A DNA stretch of 64,000 bases from Manihot esculenta (Eukaryota; Streptophyta; Magnoliopsida; Malpighiales; Euphorbiaceae), in contig NC_035170.2 of assembly GCF_001659605.2 (NCBI RefSeq), forward strand, positions 27,570,020 through 27,634,019. Reading direction: 5' to 3'. This document shows, piece by piece, positions 45,201-56,088 of the stretch. The notes beneath the pieces were generated by a model that was not told the DNA's origin, made no database searches, and saw only the letters and a list, made by a program, of their open reading frames with translations. Position numbers and translations under genes: made by a program. Position 1 is the first letter of the stretch, and each line of letters opens with the position of its first letter.

Positions 45201-46091
45201 AATAAACCGGCTGATGAAGCGAGTGGCCAGATCTCCAAAACTGCTAATACTTCCAGACTCAAGGTTATTAAACCACGCCCTCGCTGGCCCCGAGAGGGTC
45301 ATCGGGAATGCCTTGCACATCAAGGCATCTGACAGAGTCTGCAACTCCATGAAAGTCTTGTAGTTGAGGACATGCTCTCGTGGGTTTCCAGCTCCGTCAT
45401 AAGCCGTCATTGATGGCATCGTAAACTTCTTTGGAACAGTCTCCTGCTGTACCCGCTTCGAGAAAGGTGAAGAAGTGGGCAGGAAGGTTTGGCTCTGATC
45501 CTTCTTTCCCAGCTCGGCTAAGAGCTGCTCTCTCAACTTCTGTAGCTTTTGGTCTACATTCTCATCTTCCAGCCTGGGTTTCTTCTCTAGGTGATATTCC
45601 TCCTCCTCTGCTTCACTTCTCGTCCACTTGGTTGTCCCGGCGGAATAGTTGTCAGCCTCATCATTCTCTATCATCTCCCTCACCCTCCTTCCATGGACTC
45701 GGGCCTCCGGTTCTTCTTCTTCCCCGGCTCTTCTCCCTCTTTCTTCGGTACCACGGCTACTGGTTTGAAGACGGTCAAGGGCAGGTTGGGGCTCATTGGT
45801 TTGGGGTTCTCCTACCACTGGGAGTGTATTTATCGGGGTGTTGAGGCCCCTTTGTTGCATTATCTGCCCCAACCAGTGGGTAGTGTTCTGCAGTTGGAGG
45901 GCCATGGCTTGAAGGTCCTAGTTGGATAAGGTAGCGGTGGGAGCATTCCCTGCCAAGCTTGGCGAGGGATTGAGAGGAATGGGTGTTTGGTTGTTTAGTG
46001 TTGTAGGGCTAGAAAAGGAGACCTGCTGCCCCTCTTGGGCAGAGCTCAGGTCGTTTGGGATGTTAAGGTTGCTTTCATTGTGATTAGCCAT
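42300..46091 (-). pseudogene. Tat-1 gag-protease-RT-RNase H
   Basis: The gag start codon is at 46091 (MANHNESN), matching the leader at 15918. A TAG at 45918-45920 stands where that copy has CAG, after which the frame is open for about 1200 codons from 45905. In that numbering: a charged spacer; capsid domain (SGPARAWFNNLESGSISSF, KQRRDESLREYIARF, about 160-340); zinc motif CQFHRTHGHDTSNC (416-429); protease with VDDGS (554-558) in place of the usual DTGS; RT with MPFGLKNAGATYQRLMN and YVDD (927-930); RNase H ending ADFIAECTF. TAA at 42300-42302 ends it. The domains otherwise look intact. Confidence 0.92.
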
Positions 46092-46150
46092 CGTGGATCT
46101 CAGTGGGTTTTGTTAAAAGTGGAACTCCAGTGATGAAAATATCTCCTTCG

Positions 46151-46168
46151 TTCCCACAGACGGCGCCA
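46151..46168 (-). promoter_or_regulatory. Tat-1 primer-binding site
   Basis: On the minus strand TGGCGCCGTCTGTGGGAA follows the 5' LTR by two bases. TGGCGCC is shared with Athila/Tat elements whose primer is an Asp-type tRNA; beyond the first nine bases the match to that tRNA is poor, so I do not assign the tRNA. Confidence 0.75.
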
Positions 46169-46170
46169 AT

Positions 46171-46667
46171 TGATGATCTGAGATCCAAAGAAAATGGGAT
46201 TTTACAATGGGTTCTGTAAAACTGGAAAAACTTATACCTAGAGCAGAGTATTTCTCCTTTTATATGTTTTCTTTTGTCTGCTAGTGACGTGCTAACAGAA
46301 TGTATATCATTGGACCACCTGTCCCTGCTACGTTGATTCGAACGTACGAGGGAATCAGATCTCTGCCCCATGCGTAATGGCCTCTTATCCTCTTCACGCG
46401 CGTGTAGATGGGTCCACAAGGCAGATAAATGAGTCTTCCTTCTGGTTCTGGGCTGGGCCGGGAGATAGGAGCAAAGCTGGGCCCAAAGGAGATCGGCCCG
46501 AGGTGCCGTGAAGGCGAGGCCAGCCTGGTGGAGAAATTCAGAGGGGCCCGGTATCAAGGCTCGAAAGGGCCAGACCTGTTAGTGCAGAGGATGTGTGGGC
46601 TTTTGAGCGATGGGCCGCGATCGTGGGCTTGGCCCCTGACTGGGGTGGAAAAATCCAGTGGTCATCA
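46171..46667 (-). repeat. Tat-1 5' LTR (497 bp)
   Basis: Partner of 37088-37584 and the same length. About 13 substitutions were counted by eye, mostly transitions at CG or CNG sites. On the right it abuts the TSD ATATC. Confidence 0.93.
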
Positions 46668-46672
46668 ATATC

Positions 46673-47068
46673 TATCTCTTTTTACACATATTTTGTTCCT
46701 TTATACACATCTTTCACTTTCCACACACATGTTTTCCTTCATAATTACCTTGTTTTCACATATTCACCAAAATTTTCCTTTTTTTTTTTCTTGCTTTACT
46801 CAGCATGATAATTAGGTTAAATGAGCCTCCTTTCTCATGACCCTATTGATTTACCAACTCTTTAAACCTAAATTGAGTCATTTGCAGTGAGTTGCATTCA
46901 TTTTGGGAGTTTCTTTTTAACTTGAATCTTTAAGCTCGCCGTGGTCAAGAAAGAATAATAAAATCTGAAAATGTGTGTAATGAAAAAGACTAATGCAGCA
47001 ATTGGTGTTTTGATTTGCCCAAATCATTGTGAGAAGTAAAGAAAAATCAGCAAAGTTAAAAGGCATAA
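46673..47068 (+). other. Athila-like 3' UTR, second part
   Basis: Aligns with the minus strand of about 22780-23170 in the nested unit: TTGCTTTACTCAG, CTTTAAACCTAAATTGA and TTGATTTGCCCAAATC occur in the same order. It is cut at 47068 by the copia-type LTR and resumes at 55637 with AACCTGTTCCAATGATC. Confidence 0.8.
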
Positions 47069-47667
47069 TGTTAGGAAACCTAGAGATTACTGCAACCCAA
47101 ACTACATAGCGGAAAATAAAAAATATATGTTTCCCCTTTCAAGATCTGAGTGCTTCGTTTAATTCGAAAAGAAGGATAAAAGACTAACCTTTTAAACTTG
47201 ACTATAAGAGACAGTTTCGGACTGATGGTGCTGCTTTTGAACGAACACTCTCAATGGTATCCACACGAACGTTTTCCGCCTGGAGTGCTAGCTCTCTCAA
47301 CGGATGGATAAGCTATGTGCTCCCCAATCTGCAACCCAAAAACTGAAAACCGGACCGCTACCGGCGCTAGGATCTAGATCGACTTAAGGTCGCCGGGACC
47401 CGTAGCAAGCCTGCTATTCATAATGTACACTTGATAAAATCCCATACATGATCAAAAATTTTCATGAGAAACTTTAAACTTTTTACATATACCAAGCTTG
47501 ACCTGTGCATGCACTATAACTGTAACATAAAACCCCTTACTGGATGTAATACCCGGCTAGAGTCCGGCATCGGGATTCCACTTTCCGGTGGAGTCCGGGA
47601 TGTCGAAATTCTCTAGAAGGGTAAGATTTATGTTTTTCTCTAATGTTTTGATATGTTCATAGTTTTA

Positions 47668-48693
47668 GTGGGCTTACCAGCAGCGTCCAACAGGATAGAC
47701 TCTATATGGGTGATTGTGGACAGACTCACGAAATTTGCTCATTTCATTCCAGTTAGGAGTAACTATTCTGTGGATAAGTTGGCACAGGTGTATCTAGATG
47801 AGATAGTGAGACTACATGGAGTTCCAGTGTCTATAGTTTCAGACAGAGGACCTCAGTTTACCTCCCGATTTTGGCGAAGTCTGCAGAGTGCGATGGGCAC
47901 GAGATTGGAGTTTAGCACTGCTTTCCATCCTCAGACTGATGGACAGTCATAGAGGACCATCCAGACCATAGAGGATATGCTTCGAATGTGTGTGTTAGAC
48001 TTTGGCGGTTCTTGGAGGCAGCATCTACCTCTGGTGGAGTTTGCCTACAATAACAGCCATCATGCTAGCATAGGGATGGCTCCTTATGAAGCCTTGTATG
48101 GAAGGAAGTGCAGATCACCAGTATGTTGGGAAGAGGTAGGAGAGAAAGCTCTTGCAGGGCCAGAGTTAGTGGAAATTACTAGTAAAGTGGTGCCTAGGAT
48201 CAGAGAGAGAATTAGAACAGCTCAGAGTAGACAGAAAAGCTATGCAGATGTTCGCAGAAAGCAGATAGAGTTTCAGGAGGGTAGTATGATATTGCTGAAA
48301 GTGTCTCCAATGAAAGGAGTAGTTCGGTTTGGAAGAAAAGGTAAGTTAGCTCCACGATACATTGGACCCTTTGAGATCTTGCAGAGGATCGGGAATGTGT
48401 CGTATAAGCTGGATTTACCTGCTTCTATGGAGAGAATTCACCCGGTATTTCATGTTTCTATGCTACGGCAGTTTGTGTCAGATCCAAATCAGGTTCTGAG
48501 TGAGCCTGATGTGGAGATTCTTAGAGATCTCACCTATATAGAGCAGCCAGTACGGATTCTGGACACGCAGATCAGGCAGCTACGGAACAAGGAAATTCCG
48601 ATGGTGAAAGTTCTGTGGAACCACCATAATCTAGAAGAATGCACCTGGGAGACGCGTGAGTCTATGCTCCAGCAATATCTATATTTGTTTTGA
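47668..48693 (+). pseudogene. Tekay-2 integrase, partial and mutated
   Basis: Starts within the catalytic core (GLPAASNRIDSIWVIVDRLTK) right after the truncated LTR. The second aspartate (VSDRGPQF) is present. The codon for the third catalytic residue, E of GQSE, is TAG at about 47950, a single-base change from GAG. The frame then continues open through HPVFHVSMLR to the chromodomain-like LEECTWETRESM. Apart from the stop it is very similar to Tekay-1. It is non-functional. Confidence 0.9.
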
Positions 48694-48771
48694 GGTTAGT
48701 TTTCCTCCTTTTATGTATTTCTTTGTTTGTTTAGGAACATTCGAGGACGAATGTTCTTAAGGGAGGGAGAA

Positions 48772-50936
48772 TGTAATACCCGGCTAGAGTCCGGCATCGG
48801 GATTCCACTTTTCGGTGGAGTCCGGGATGTCGGAATTCTCTAGAAGGGTAAGATTTATGTTTTTCTCTAATGTTTTGATATGTTCATAGTTTTAACGCAT
48901 AAGGAAATGTGTTTTTGAAATAAATGAACCAAGGCAGAAAAGTCAGATTCGGCCGCCGAACATGCATCGCTTACGGTTTCACGATAGGCCGCCGAAGGTG
49001 GTCTGGCCAGAGACCTATAAAAGGCCCTCAGTCGGTTGAAAGGATAAGGCACGCCGATTCCTTTCAATTTCTGAGGTGAGACTCTGTCCTTCTTGAGTAT
49101 TTTACATGTTTTCATCAAATCTTGCAAAGGTTTGATTAGTTTTTATGTTATTTTGAAGGTTTTAAGCTAAAAACTCAAAGTTGTGTATTTTGGAGAGTTT
49201 GAAGGAGAGTTGCTCCAAAACTCCACGTTAGGATCGTTCATCTTCTTGGGTTCAAGAGGTAAGTGAAGATCCTGAGCTTGTTTTTATGTTTTCTGACGGT
49301 TTTATGAGGTTTTGGGGGAGAGTTGCATGAATAGGGTTATTTGTGAGGTTTTGATGAGTTTGTGAGTAAAGCTTGTTTATGTGTTGTATGTGTTGTGTGT
49401 TTGGGGTTTTAAGGTAGTTTCTGACCCCTTTGAGCATATACTTGGGTGTATGCATGTTGAGGAATTGAGGTGGTTGAGATTGGGATGGTTTTGTGTTTTT
49501 GGCGAGAGGCAGAGCAAGTTTCTGCCTTGCTGATGAACTCAGGTCCGGCAGCCGAAGGTACATTCGGCTGCCGAACCCCTGAGGAGGTGGCTTCGGCTGC
49601 CCAAGCTTGCCCCCGAGCCTTTGGACTTTCGGCTCTGGAGGGGAGTTTCGGCCGCCGAAGATGCCGCCGAAGGTTAGAGACTTTCGTCTCTGGAGTGCCT
49701 TTCAGCCTCCGAAACTTGCCCTCGAAAGGGTTCGGCTGCCGAAAGTAGAGATTCGGCCGCCGAAGGTGCATGAGTTTCGTCTCTGGAGAGGACTTTCGGC
49801 CGCCGAATCTGCCGCCGAAAGTGTTCTGTCCAGCTTTCCTTTGCATGCTTTGCAAGGATGTTTGAGTGAGTTTAAGGGGATTCTTGGGAGTTTAATAGAG
49901 TTAATCATAAGCTAGTTTGGTCCCTCATTTGAGTCCATCTGTGTAGGCACAGACCAGAGGAACCAGAGAGAGCAGCAGTGAGTACTGCTCCAGAGTTTTC
50001 AGAGCCTGCAGAGTCAGTCCAGATAGCCAGAGGTGAGTGGAACTAAACTGAATACTTGATGTAAATGCTTTTAGCATATTTCATGCACCATGATTATGCA
50101 ATAGGTTGATTGCATTAGACTTCACACAGATGTTGCATTGCATACTTATTTGTTGATGTGGGTAAATGCTGAATGATCCAATAGTTCCAGACAGGAAGTC
50201 CAGGACCCCATTCTACGGCCTGGCAGGTATAGTAAAGACCAAGTGCCCAGTCTACGTCCTGGAAAATGGTAAGTACAGGTGTTATATACAGGACAGGAAG
50301 ACCAGGACCCCAGTCTACGGCCTGGCACGGTTTACTGGGACTATGTGGTGACGGGTTTACCCTTGATGTGGATTGTCTGTGATATGATGCATTTCATAAG
50401 ATCATGTTTTAATGACTTATTTTACTGTTCTACTCACTGGGCTATAGAGCTCATCCCACTCCCTTAACCCCAGTTTTGCAGGTTCAGGTTGTACAGGGAA
50501 AGTCCAGAAGAGTACAGAAAGAGAAAAGAGCTTTGTAATAGCTTAGAGTGGACATGTAATCTTAAAGAGATGTACTAGTTGTGTATTCAATTAAAGTGTG
50601 CTTGACTTAGTTATTTTGTATTGTAAATCTTTTTGTAAACGTGGTCTGTATTTATGTCTATGTCCAGTTGATGAGTCTGGATGACCAGGTTTAACATACT
50701 GTGTGGACTCAACTAGAGCTTGAGGAGTGCTCTGGTCAGGGAGTCTGTGTACATAGATAGTGCATGCACAGGTTGAGCCTTGGTTCAGAGGAAAGTTTTT
50801 ATTTTCACAGAAAATATTTGACCATGTATGGGATTTACAGGTACCCAGGGAGTATAGCAGGCTTGCTACGGGTTCTGGCGGCCTTAAGCCGACCTGAGTC
50901 CTAGCGCTGGTGACGGTCCATTTTGGGGTCATTACA
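48772..50936 (+). repeat. Tekay-2 3' LTR (2165 bp)
   Basis: TGTAATACCCGG to GGGGTCATTACA. Palindrome cluster TTCGGC-N-GCCGAA at 49540-49810. The first 123 bases differ at about two positions from the 5' remnant 47545-47667, suggesting a fairly recent insertion. Confidence 0.92.
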
Positions 50937-51353
50937 CTGGAGCCCTCATCAAATGCTCCAGTTGGGTCATCATAACATATGTCAAGCCTGGTCAACATAA
51001 CTCATCATAAAACATACATATAGATCATGTATAACACAGAGATTAACCATACACATTAGAGCCAAGCACAATACTAAACTTCATTATCTTACTTTACATT
51101 ACATCACTGTACATAATACATGTCCACTGCTATGCTATTACATGACATACCCATAACCATTACTCTTTTCAACTCCCTGTGCTATCTCTGGTCCTGCAAA
51201 ACTGGGGTTAGGGGAAAGGGGTGAGCTAAAAAGCCCAGTGAGCAGAACAATAAAACAATTCATTAAAACATATGCTGTTATGAAATGCATCACATTACAA
51301 ACAAGTCACATCAAGGATGGAATTGTCACCAATAACCCTTTTGCATGTCGTAT

Positions 51354-51500
51354 CATGTCCAACTATGCCAGGGGCGATACGGCCTCACCTGGTCTTCTCT
51401 TACAGTCCAACTAGGCCAGGGTGATACGGCCTCACCTGGTCTTCTCTTACATATAACATATTGCCAGGGCGATACGACCTCACCTGGTCTTTCCATCTCA
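51354..51500. repeat. Tandem repeat, about 50-60 bp x 3, in Tekay-like LTR
   Basis: Three copies of a unit containing GCCAGGG.GATACGGCCTCAC and CTGGTCTTCTCTTAC. The Tekay LTRs carry the reverse-complement equivalent (GACCAGGTGCTCGATTC..GCCCTGG) once to three times near 18000, 35110-35250, 50190-50330 and 60440-60540. Confidence 0.7.
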
Positions 51501-53758
51501 TATCATATCATAGTGAAGGCTAGAGCATCATCCAATAACCATCCACATCATCATCATCATATAATGCAATGCAACATATTCGTGAATTCTAATGCAACAA
51601 CCTATAAACATAGCAATCGTGATGCATGAACATGCTTAAAAGTTTATTTACTTTTAAAATAAAAGAGTTGTGTTCTACTCACCTCTGGCTGACGCTCTAC
51701 TGACTCTGTAGTAGCTAGCTCATTGCTGATCACCTCGGTGTCTCAGGTCCGATCCTATACACACATAAAATGAGGGACTAAACATACTCTAATCATGACT
51801 CTAAACATCTCCCCAAAAACCCCCCTTAAACATCATCAAAACATGTGTACGAAACACTCATGAAAGGGCTGGACAGGGCACTTTCGACGGCAGGTTCGGC
51901 GGCCGAACACCCTCTCCAGATCCGAAAGTCAAGCATTTTCGACGGCACCTTCGGCGGCCAAAAGTCTGCTCCAGAGCCGAAACTCAAATTTCGGGGGCAA
52001 GGTTAGGCGGCCAAACCATGCATCCACAGGCAGGTTCGGAAGCCGAAACCACCTTCGGCGGCCGAACATGAGTTCATCCAGAACTCAGCCTCTCATGCAT
52101 ACAAGCCTCCCAAACTTTCCAAACACCCAAAACATGCATCCTACCCCTTAAAAGATGTATACACATGTACACACCCTTATCCATGCATATAGGAGCTTAA
52201 AACAAGCTTAAACTCCAACAACCGACCACATAGCATCACATATAGCATAAAGGGTACATAAACCCTATCATGCACAACCATGCAACTCCCATGCAAAACT
52301 CACTTAAAACCCTTCAAAGCATACTAAAGACATCAAGAAAGGTGAGGATCCATGCTTACCTCTTAAAGATCGAGAGGATTGATGGTCCAAACTTGGAGAT
52401 GCAAGAAAAACAGATATAGAACCTCCAAGCCTCACAACTTTGCTTCTTTACTCAAAAACTTCAAAACCAACATGAAAACTAGTTAAAACTTGCTCAACTT
52501 GCAAGAAAACCAAGAAATCAACCAAGGAAGATCAAGAACTCACCTATACCAGAAAAGAGAGAGAAAACTCACCTCAAATCCGGATAAGGGGCCCTTTTAT
52601 AGGTGGCCTGATCAACCATTTCCGGCGACCAAACCTGCTTCCCCATCTCCACCACGTTCGGCGGCCAAACATGGGTTTCGGGGGCAGCAAAACTAAGCCA
52701 CCTTCGGTGGCTGAACATCACTTTCGGTGGCTGAACATTACTTTCGGTGGCCGAACCTGGCATGTTCCCTCCTTGGTTTTTTCTTTTCAAAACTCAAATT
52801 TTCTTAATCAAAACCATAAAAACACGTAAAAACATTTTAGAAAACCTTTATTTTACCCTTCTAGAAGGCTCCGACATCCGTAAATTTCTGGATTCCAGCG
52901 GAGATTCCGCCAGAAGTAGGAATTCTACTGCCGAGATCTAGCCAGGTATTACACTTTCTCCCGCGATTAAAAGAAGGTCTTTTATTCATTTTTCATTCTT
53001 TTCGTTTTCCCACACTTCTTTTCATTTTCTCACACTTCTTTTCGGAAAAGAGTTGTGTTCATAACCAATCATCACAATCTCACAGATACTCGAATATCTA
53101 TGTGATAAGTCCTTTTTTGAAAAAGAAAATAGAAAATTTTTTTATCTGTAACAGTTACAAATAGACTGCAGATATTTTAAATATTATTATCTTATAATAA
53201 TAAATGCTTAATATTAATAATAATAATATTTTTATTATTATTAATTATACTTAATGGGCTTTTAGTCCATTAATATAACATAGCACATCAACAACACTCT
53301 TTTGTGTGTGACCCAATAGGCTCACGTTCATTGGCAATAGACCCAGTCCCACAAGGCCCATAAATCATAAGCAGCCTCTAGCAAGACATTATAACTATCT
53401 AATTAATATGAGGATTGATAGTCTGATAAAATCTAATAAATAGAACATATATTAATCCCTTTGTCACACGATATCTAGTTTGAACATAAGTCATGGTCAA
53501 TGTCAAACTTATAATGTTCAAACTTATGATTTTTCGATCTCTAAATAGACTAATAAAACCAAATGATATTGATCATACTATCAATTCATTTGAGTATGGT
53601 CATACATTTCTCAGTCTCACTTATCGAGGGGCTCAGAAGATATTTTTCATAAAGAGAGGGATGAATTCTATCTTGATTGTTCTATATCCTCTATATAATT
53701 TCTATTATGCTCAATCATAACCTTTATGATTTTCCGTTTAAAAACAATGTTTGATTAT

Positions 53759-55248
53759 TGATCAAACATAATTTAGCCACATTTTTATTAGCTTTATTAT
53801 TATTTAATTACACATTTTTCAGCTTAATTTATGGTTTTTGTCTTGTTTTTACAGAAAAGGAAGAAAATGGAAAGTTGGAGAGAAAGTGCAGAAAAAACTG
53901 GAAAAGTGATTGGGTCAAAGTGATTTGGCCAAATCATTGCCCAGATCAAGCTGAAGCAGAAACCTGGAGGCAACAGTCAGAAGTGATTTGGGCAAGCGAT
54001 CTGCCCAAATCACCCGCCCAAATCACTCGCAGAGATAGAAAGCTGAAAACTGGACGGACTCACGAAAAAGCGATTGGGGCAAGTGATCTGCCCAAATCAC
54101 CCGCCCCAATCACGTTGACAGCAGAAAATACAGCAGAAGCGGGAAAGTGCAGAAATTGAAGATTTAAAATAAAGAAGTCATAACCCCTCTCAAACACTTC
54201 AAGATCAATCCTAGGGCATCTCAAAGAGTCACTCTCAAGATAGACCTCCTCAAGAAGAAGATTTATTCACAATTAAAGAAGAGATCAAAGATAAGGACCA
54301 ATCCAATTTAGGATTCCAAAACCTAATTGGATTGGGATTCCTCACCTATAAAAGGAGGCAGCCCAAACCAGCAAACATATCATCTCTCCAGCTTCTGGAT
54401 CACTGCAGATTCTTGGCAGAAATTCTCCTTCTTTCTTTTCTTCTTTCTTTTGTGTATTTTAGCCCACCATGAGTGGCTAAACATCCCTTTTCTAGTTGAA
54501 GTTAGAAAATTCAGATTTGTGATGAATTGGGAGATTTAAATCTCCATTGTTAAACTTCTATTTATTTTCAATATTTATGCAATTTGATCTTTCTATAATT
54601 GTTGCTTTGCTTTTAGAATCAATTTAGGCCTATTGCTTTTAATTGCTTGAGTAATAATTGTTTGAATAATTTAAGTCCGTAATTGCTTAGATTATTTAAA
54701 CACACATTTAATCAAGTTGCATAATCTAAACTTGACCACGCGGTTGGCAAGGTTAGAATTAGATTTCTCTAAGTCCTAATGCAGTTAACAGTTGTTCGAT
54801 GCTAAAAGCCCCAAGGACGTTCCTTGGCAACTTGTTAGCTAGAGTTTGATTAGCGAACGTTTCCTAATCAAGCTAAAACTAAGGAGGAATTTGGATTGTG
54901 AGAAGCGTCTTCCACATCCTCAACTAACTTATTGAAATAAATAGGAGTATCATAAAAATCAATGATCAATTATAAACATACTGAAATTCATCCATGCTTC
55001 AACTAGAATCATTTTCCTATTGAAATTCTTATCTTTTAAATTATTGTTTTATCTTGCTATTTAGTTTTAATTCATTATCATCAAATCAAACCCCCCCTCT
55101 TTTATTTACTTTTGTTATTTGTCCAAGTCATTAATAGGAAAATTCGTAGTGTCAAATCTCTATGGTTCGACCCTATTGCCACTATCTACAAGTTAATTGT
55201 TGATTGCTTAATAGGTTTATTTTTTATGGCTTCGACAACCGCTTATCA
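53759..55248 (+). mobile_element. Athila-like solo LTR (1490 bp)
   Basis: Starts TGATCAAACATAATTTAGCC and ends GACAACCGCTTATCA, with perfect TSD ATTAT (53754-53758 and 55249-55253). It is the same family as the nested array (reverse orientation) and as the 3' LTR at 56089. It contains TATA CTATAAAAGG at 54346-54355 and several GATTTGCCCAAATC-type palindromes at 53919-54112. It lies inside the copia-type LTR. Confidence 0.92.
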
Positions 55249-55636
55249 ATTATGTCAAAACATAACAGTCCTTATTTTGAAAACTATGATAATCTCAAGT
55301 CAAAGGATTAAAACATAACTATCTTGATATTCACTTATAATAATAACCCATGTAGTGATCTCAATATGAGTTCATCCAATACTTTGTTCTCTAACAAGTA
55401 TCTATGATTATTGAATCATATCAACATATACATAATCATCTCATGATTATCAATCAATAATCATACTAGTCATATTTTATTATTATCAACGTAATAATAA
55501 GTAACCAAGGATGTTAATCATTATTATGTAATATGCAAACAAATAATAATGATAATAAAATCTCTTTTATTAATAACCAAAATGACATGCAAAAAGATCC
55601 AAGATAATGACCTAGGACAAATACACTAATACATAA

Positions 55637-56088
55637 ATTTAAAACCTGTTCCAATGATCAAACACTTTGAACAGAACTAGTAGCCACTTCAACAGGTGAC
55701 CAACTGAGTAACTGGGGGTGGGTATCACAAATATATACCTTCGCATAAAAAGGTTGGTGACTTTTTTAAGCAAGAATAAAAGTACATAAAGCTGAATAAA
55801 GTGCTTAAAGGAAGGGCATATCACTCCCGATATTGCATGATCAAACTAAAATTTGTGCATGAATAAGTAAACTTTCTCTCTCTTGAGGAAGACAACTCTT
55901 AACCACGGTGGGTGAAAGGAAACAAGGAAATGAGGAGTAATCTTAGTGCATGTACATTACACTGCAATACTTCAAATTAGGAGTCTAGGGTGGTAGATGA
56001 AGTGGTGAATAGGAATAAAAAAAAAGGGGCTTGATTGACTAAGTTGTTTATTACTTGAGGACAAGCAAAAAGGTAGGTATGTGGTATT
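55637..56088 (+). other. Athila-like 3' UTR, last part, with polypurine tract
   Basis: Aligns with the minus strand of about 22170-22730 in the nested unit (AACCTGTTCCAATGATC; GTGACCAACTGAGTAAC; GCTTGATTGACTAAG; ACTTGAGGACAAGCAAAAAG). It ends GGTAGGTATGTGGTATT, a decayed version of the polypurine tract GGTGTGGGGGTATT. Confidence 0.8.

Larger units (their letters stand above)
37088..46667 (-). mobile_element. Full-length Tat-lineage Ty3/gypsy element, Tat-1
   Basis: 9580 bp on the minus strand with two 497-bp LTRs and perfect TSD ATATC (37083-37087 and 46668-46672). Order in its own direction: 5' LTR, PBS beginning TGGCGCC, gag, protease, RT, RNase H, second (archaeal-type) RNase H, integrase, a 2.9-kb non-pol region with tandem repeats and an antisense reading frame, polypurine tract, 3' LTR. 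The second RNase H between RT-RNase H and integrase is diagnostic of Tat. By eye the LTRs differ at about 13 of 497 positions. Three in-frame stops interrupt gag-pol, so it is full length but not autonomous as it stands. Confidence 0.95.
47545..50936 (+). mobile_element. Tekay-2, internally deleted Tekay element
   Basis: The first 123 bp of a 5' LTR are joined directly to the middle of the integrase gene, followed by the rest of integrase, the purine tract AAGGGAGGGAGAA and a complete 3' LTR. The TSD CTGGA (47540-47544 and 50937-50941) is perfect, so the deletion happened after insertion and inside the element. It removed most of the 5' LTR, the PBS, gag, protease, RT, RNase H and the start of integrase. 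It sits inside the Tekay-like LTR on the opposite strand. Confidence 0.92.
47330..52953 (-). repeat. Tekay-like LTR, diverged, interrupted by Tekay-2
   Basis: On the minus strand it starts TGTAATACCTGGCTAG at 52953 and ends near 47330 with GCGCCGGTAGCGGTCCGG and a TGCA-type terminus. The middle is displaced by 47545-50936. The segment upstream (GCGGGAGAAAG) resembles this family's polypurine tract, so this is probably a 3' LTR with a scrap of internal DNA. No TSD could be matched (CAATC on the left, CTTTC on the right). Its palindromes are heavily decayed (TTCGGTGGCTGAAC for TTCGGCGGCCGAAC), so it is older than Tekay-1. Confidence 0.75.
47069..55631 (-). mobile_element. Copia-type solo LTR, split by two insertions
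   Basis: Three pieces (47069-47329, 52954-53758, 55254-55631; about 1.44 kb together) form one LTR on the minus strand. It begins TATTAGTGTATTTG (probably from TGTTAGTG) and ends TTTCCGCTATGTAG...CCTAACA, an ending I associate with plant copia LTRs. The TSD CATAA flanks it (47064-47068 and 55632-55636), and the surrounding Athila-like UTR is continuous when it is removed. No internal copia coding region is present, so it is a solo LTR left by LTR-LTR recombination. The superfamily call is less certain than the boundaries. Confidence 0.65.

Noticed and set aside
51345..51629. CRISPR-like spaced repeats
   Set aside because: The three similar units are imperfect tandem repeats inside a plant LTR with no conserved-repeat and unique-spacer structure.
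52954..53050. TSD for the Tekay-like LTR ending at 52953
   Set aside because: The bases flanking the two ends (CAATC and CTTTC) do not match. The right flank resembles the family polypurine tract, so I treated it as a 3' LTR with lost partners and not as a solo LTR.
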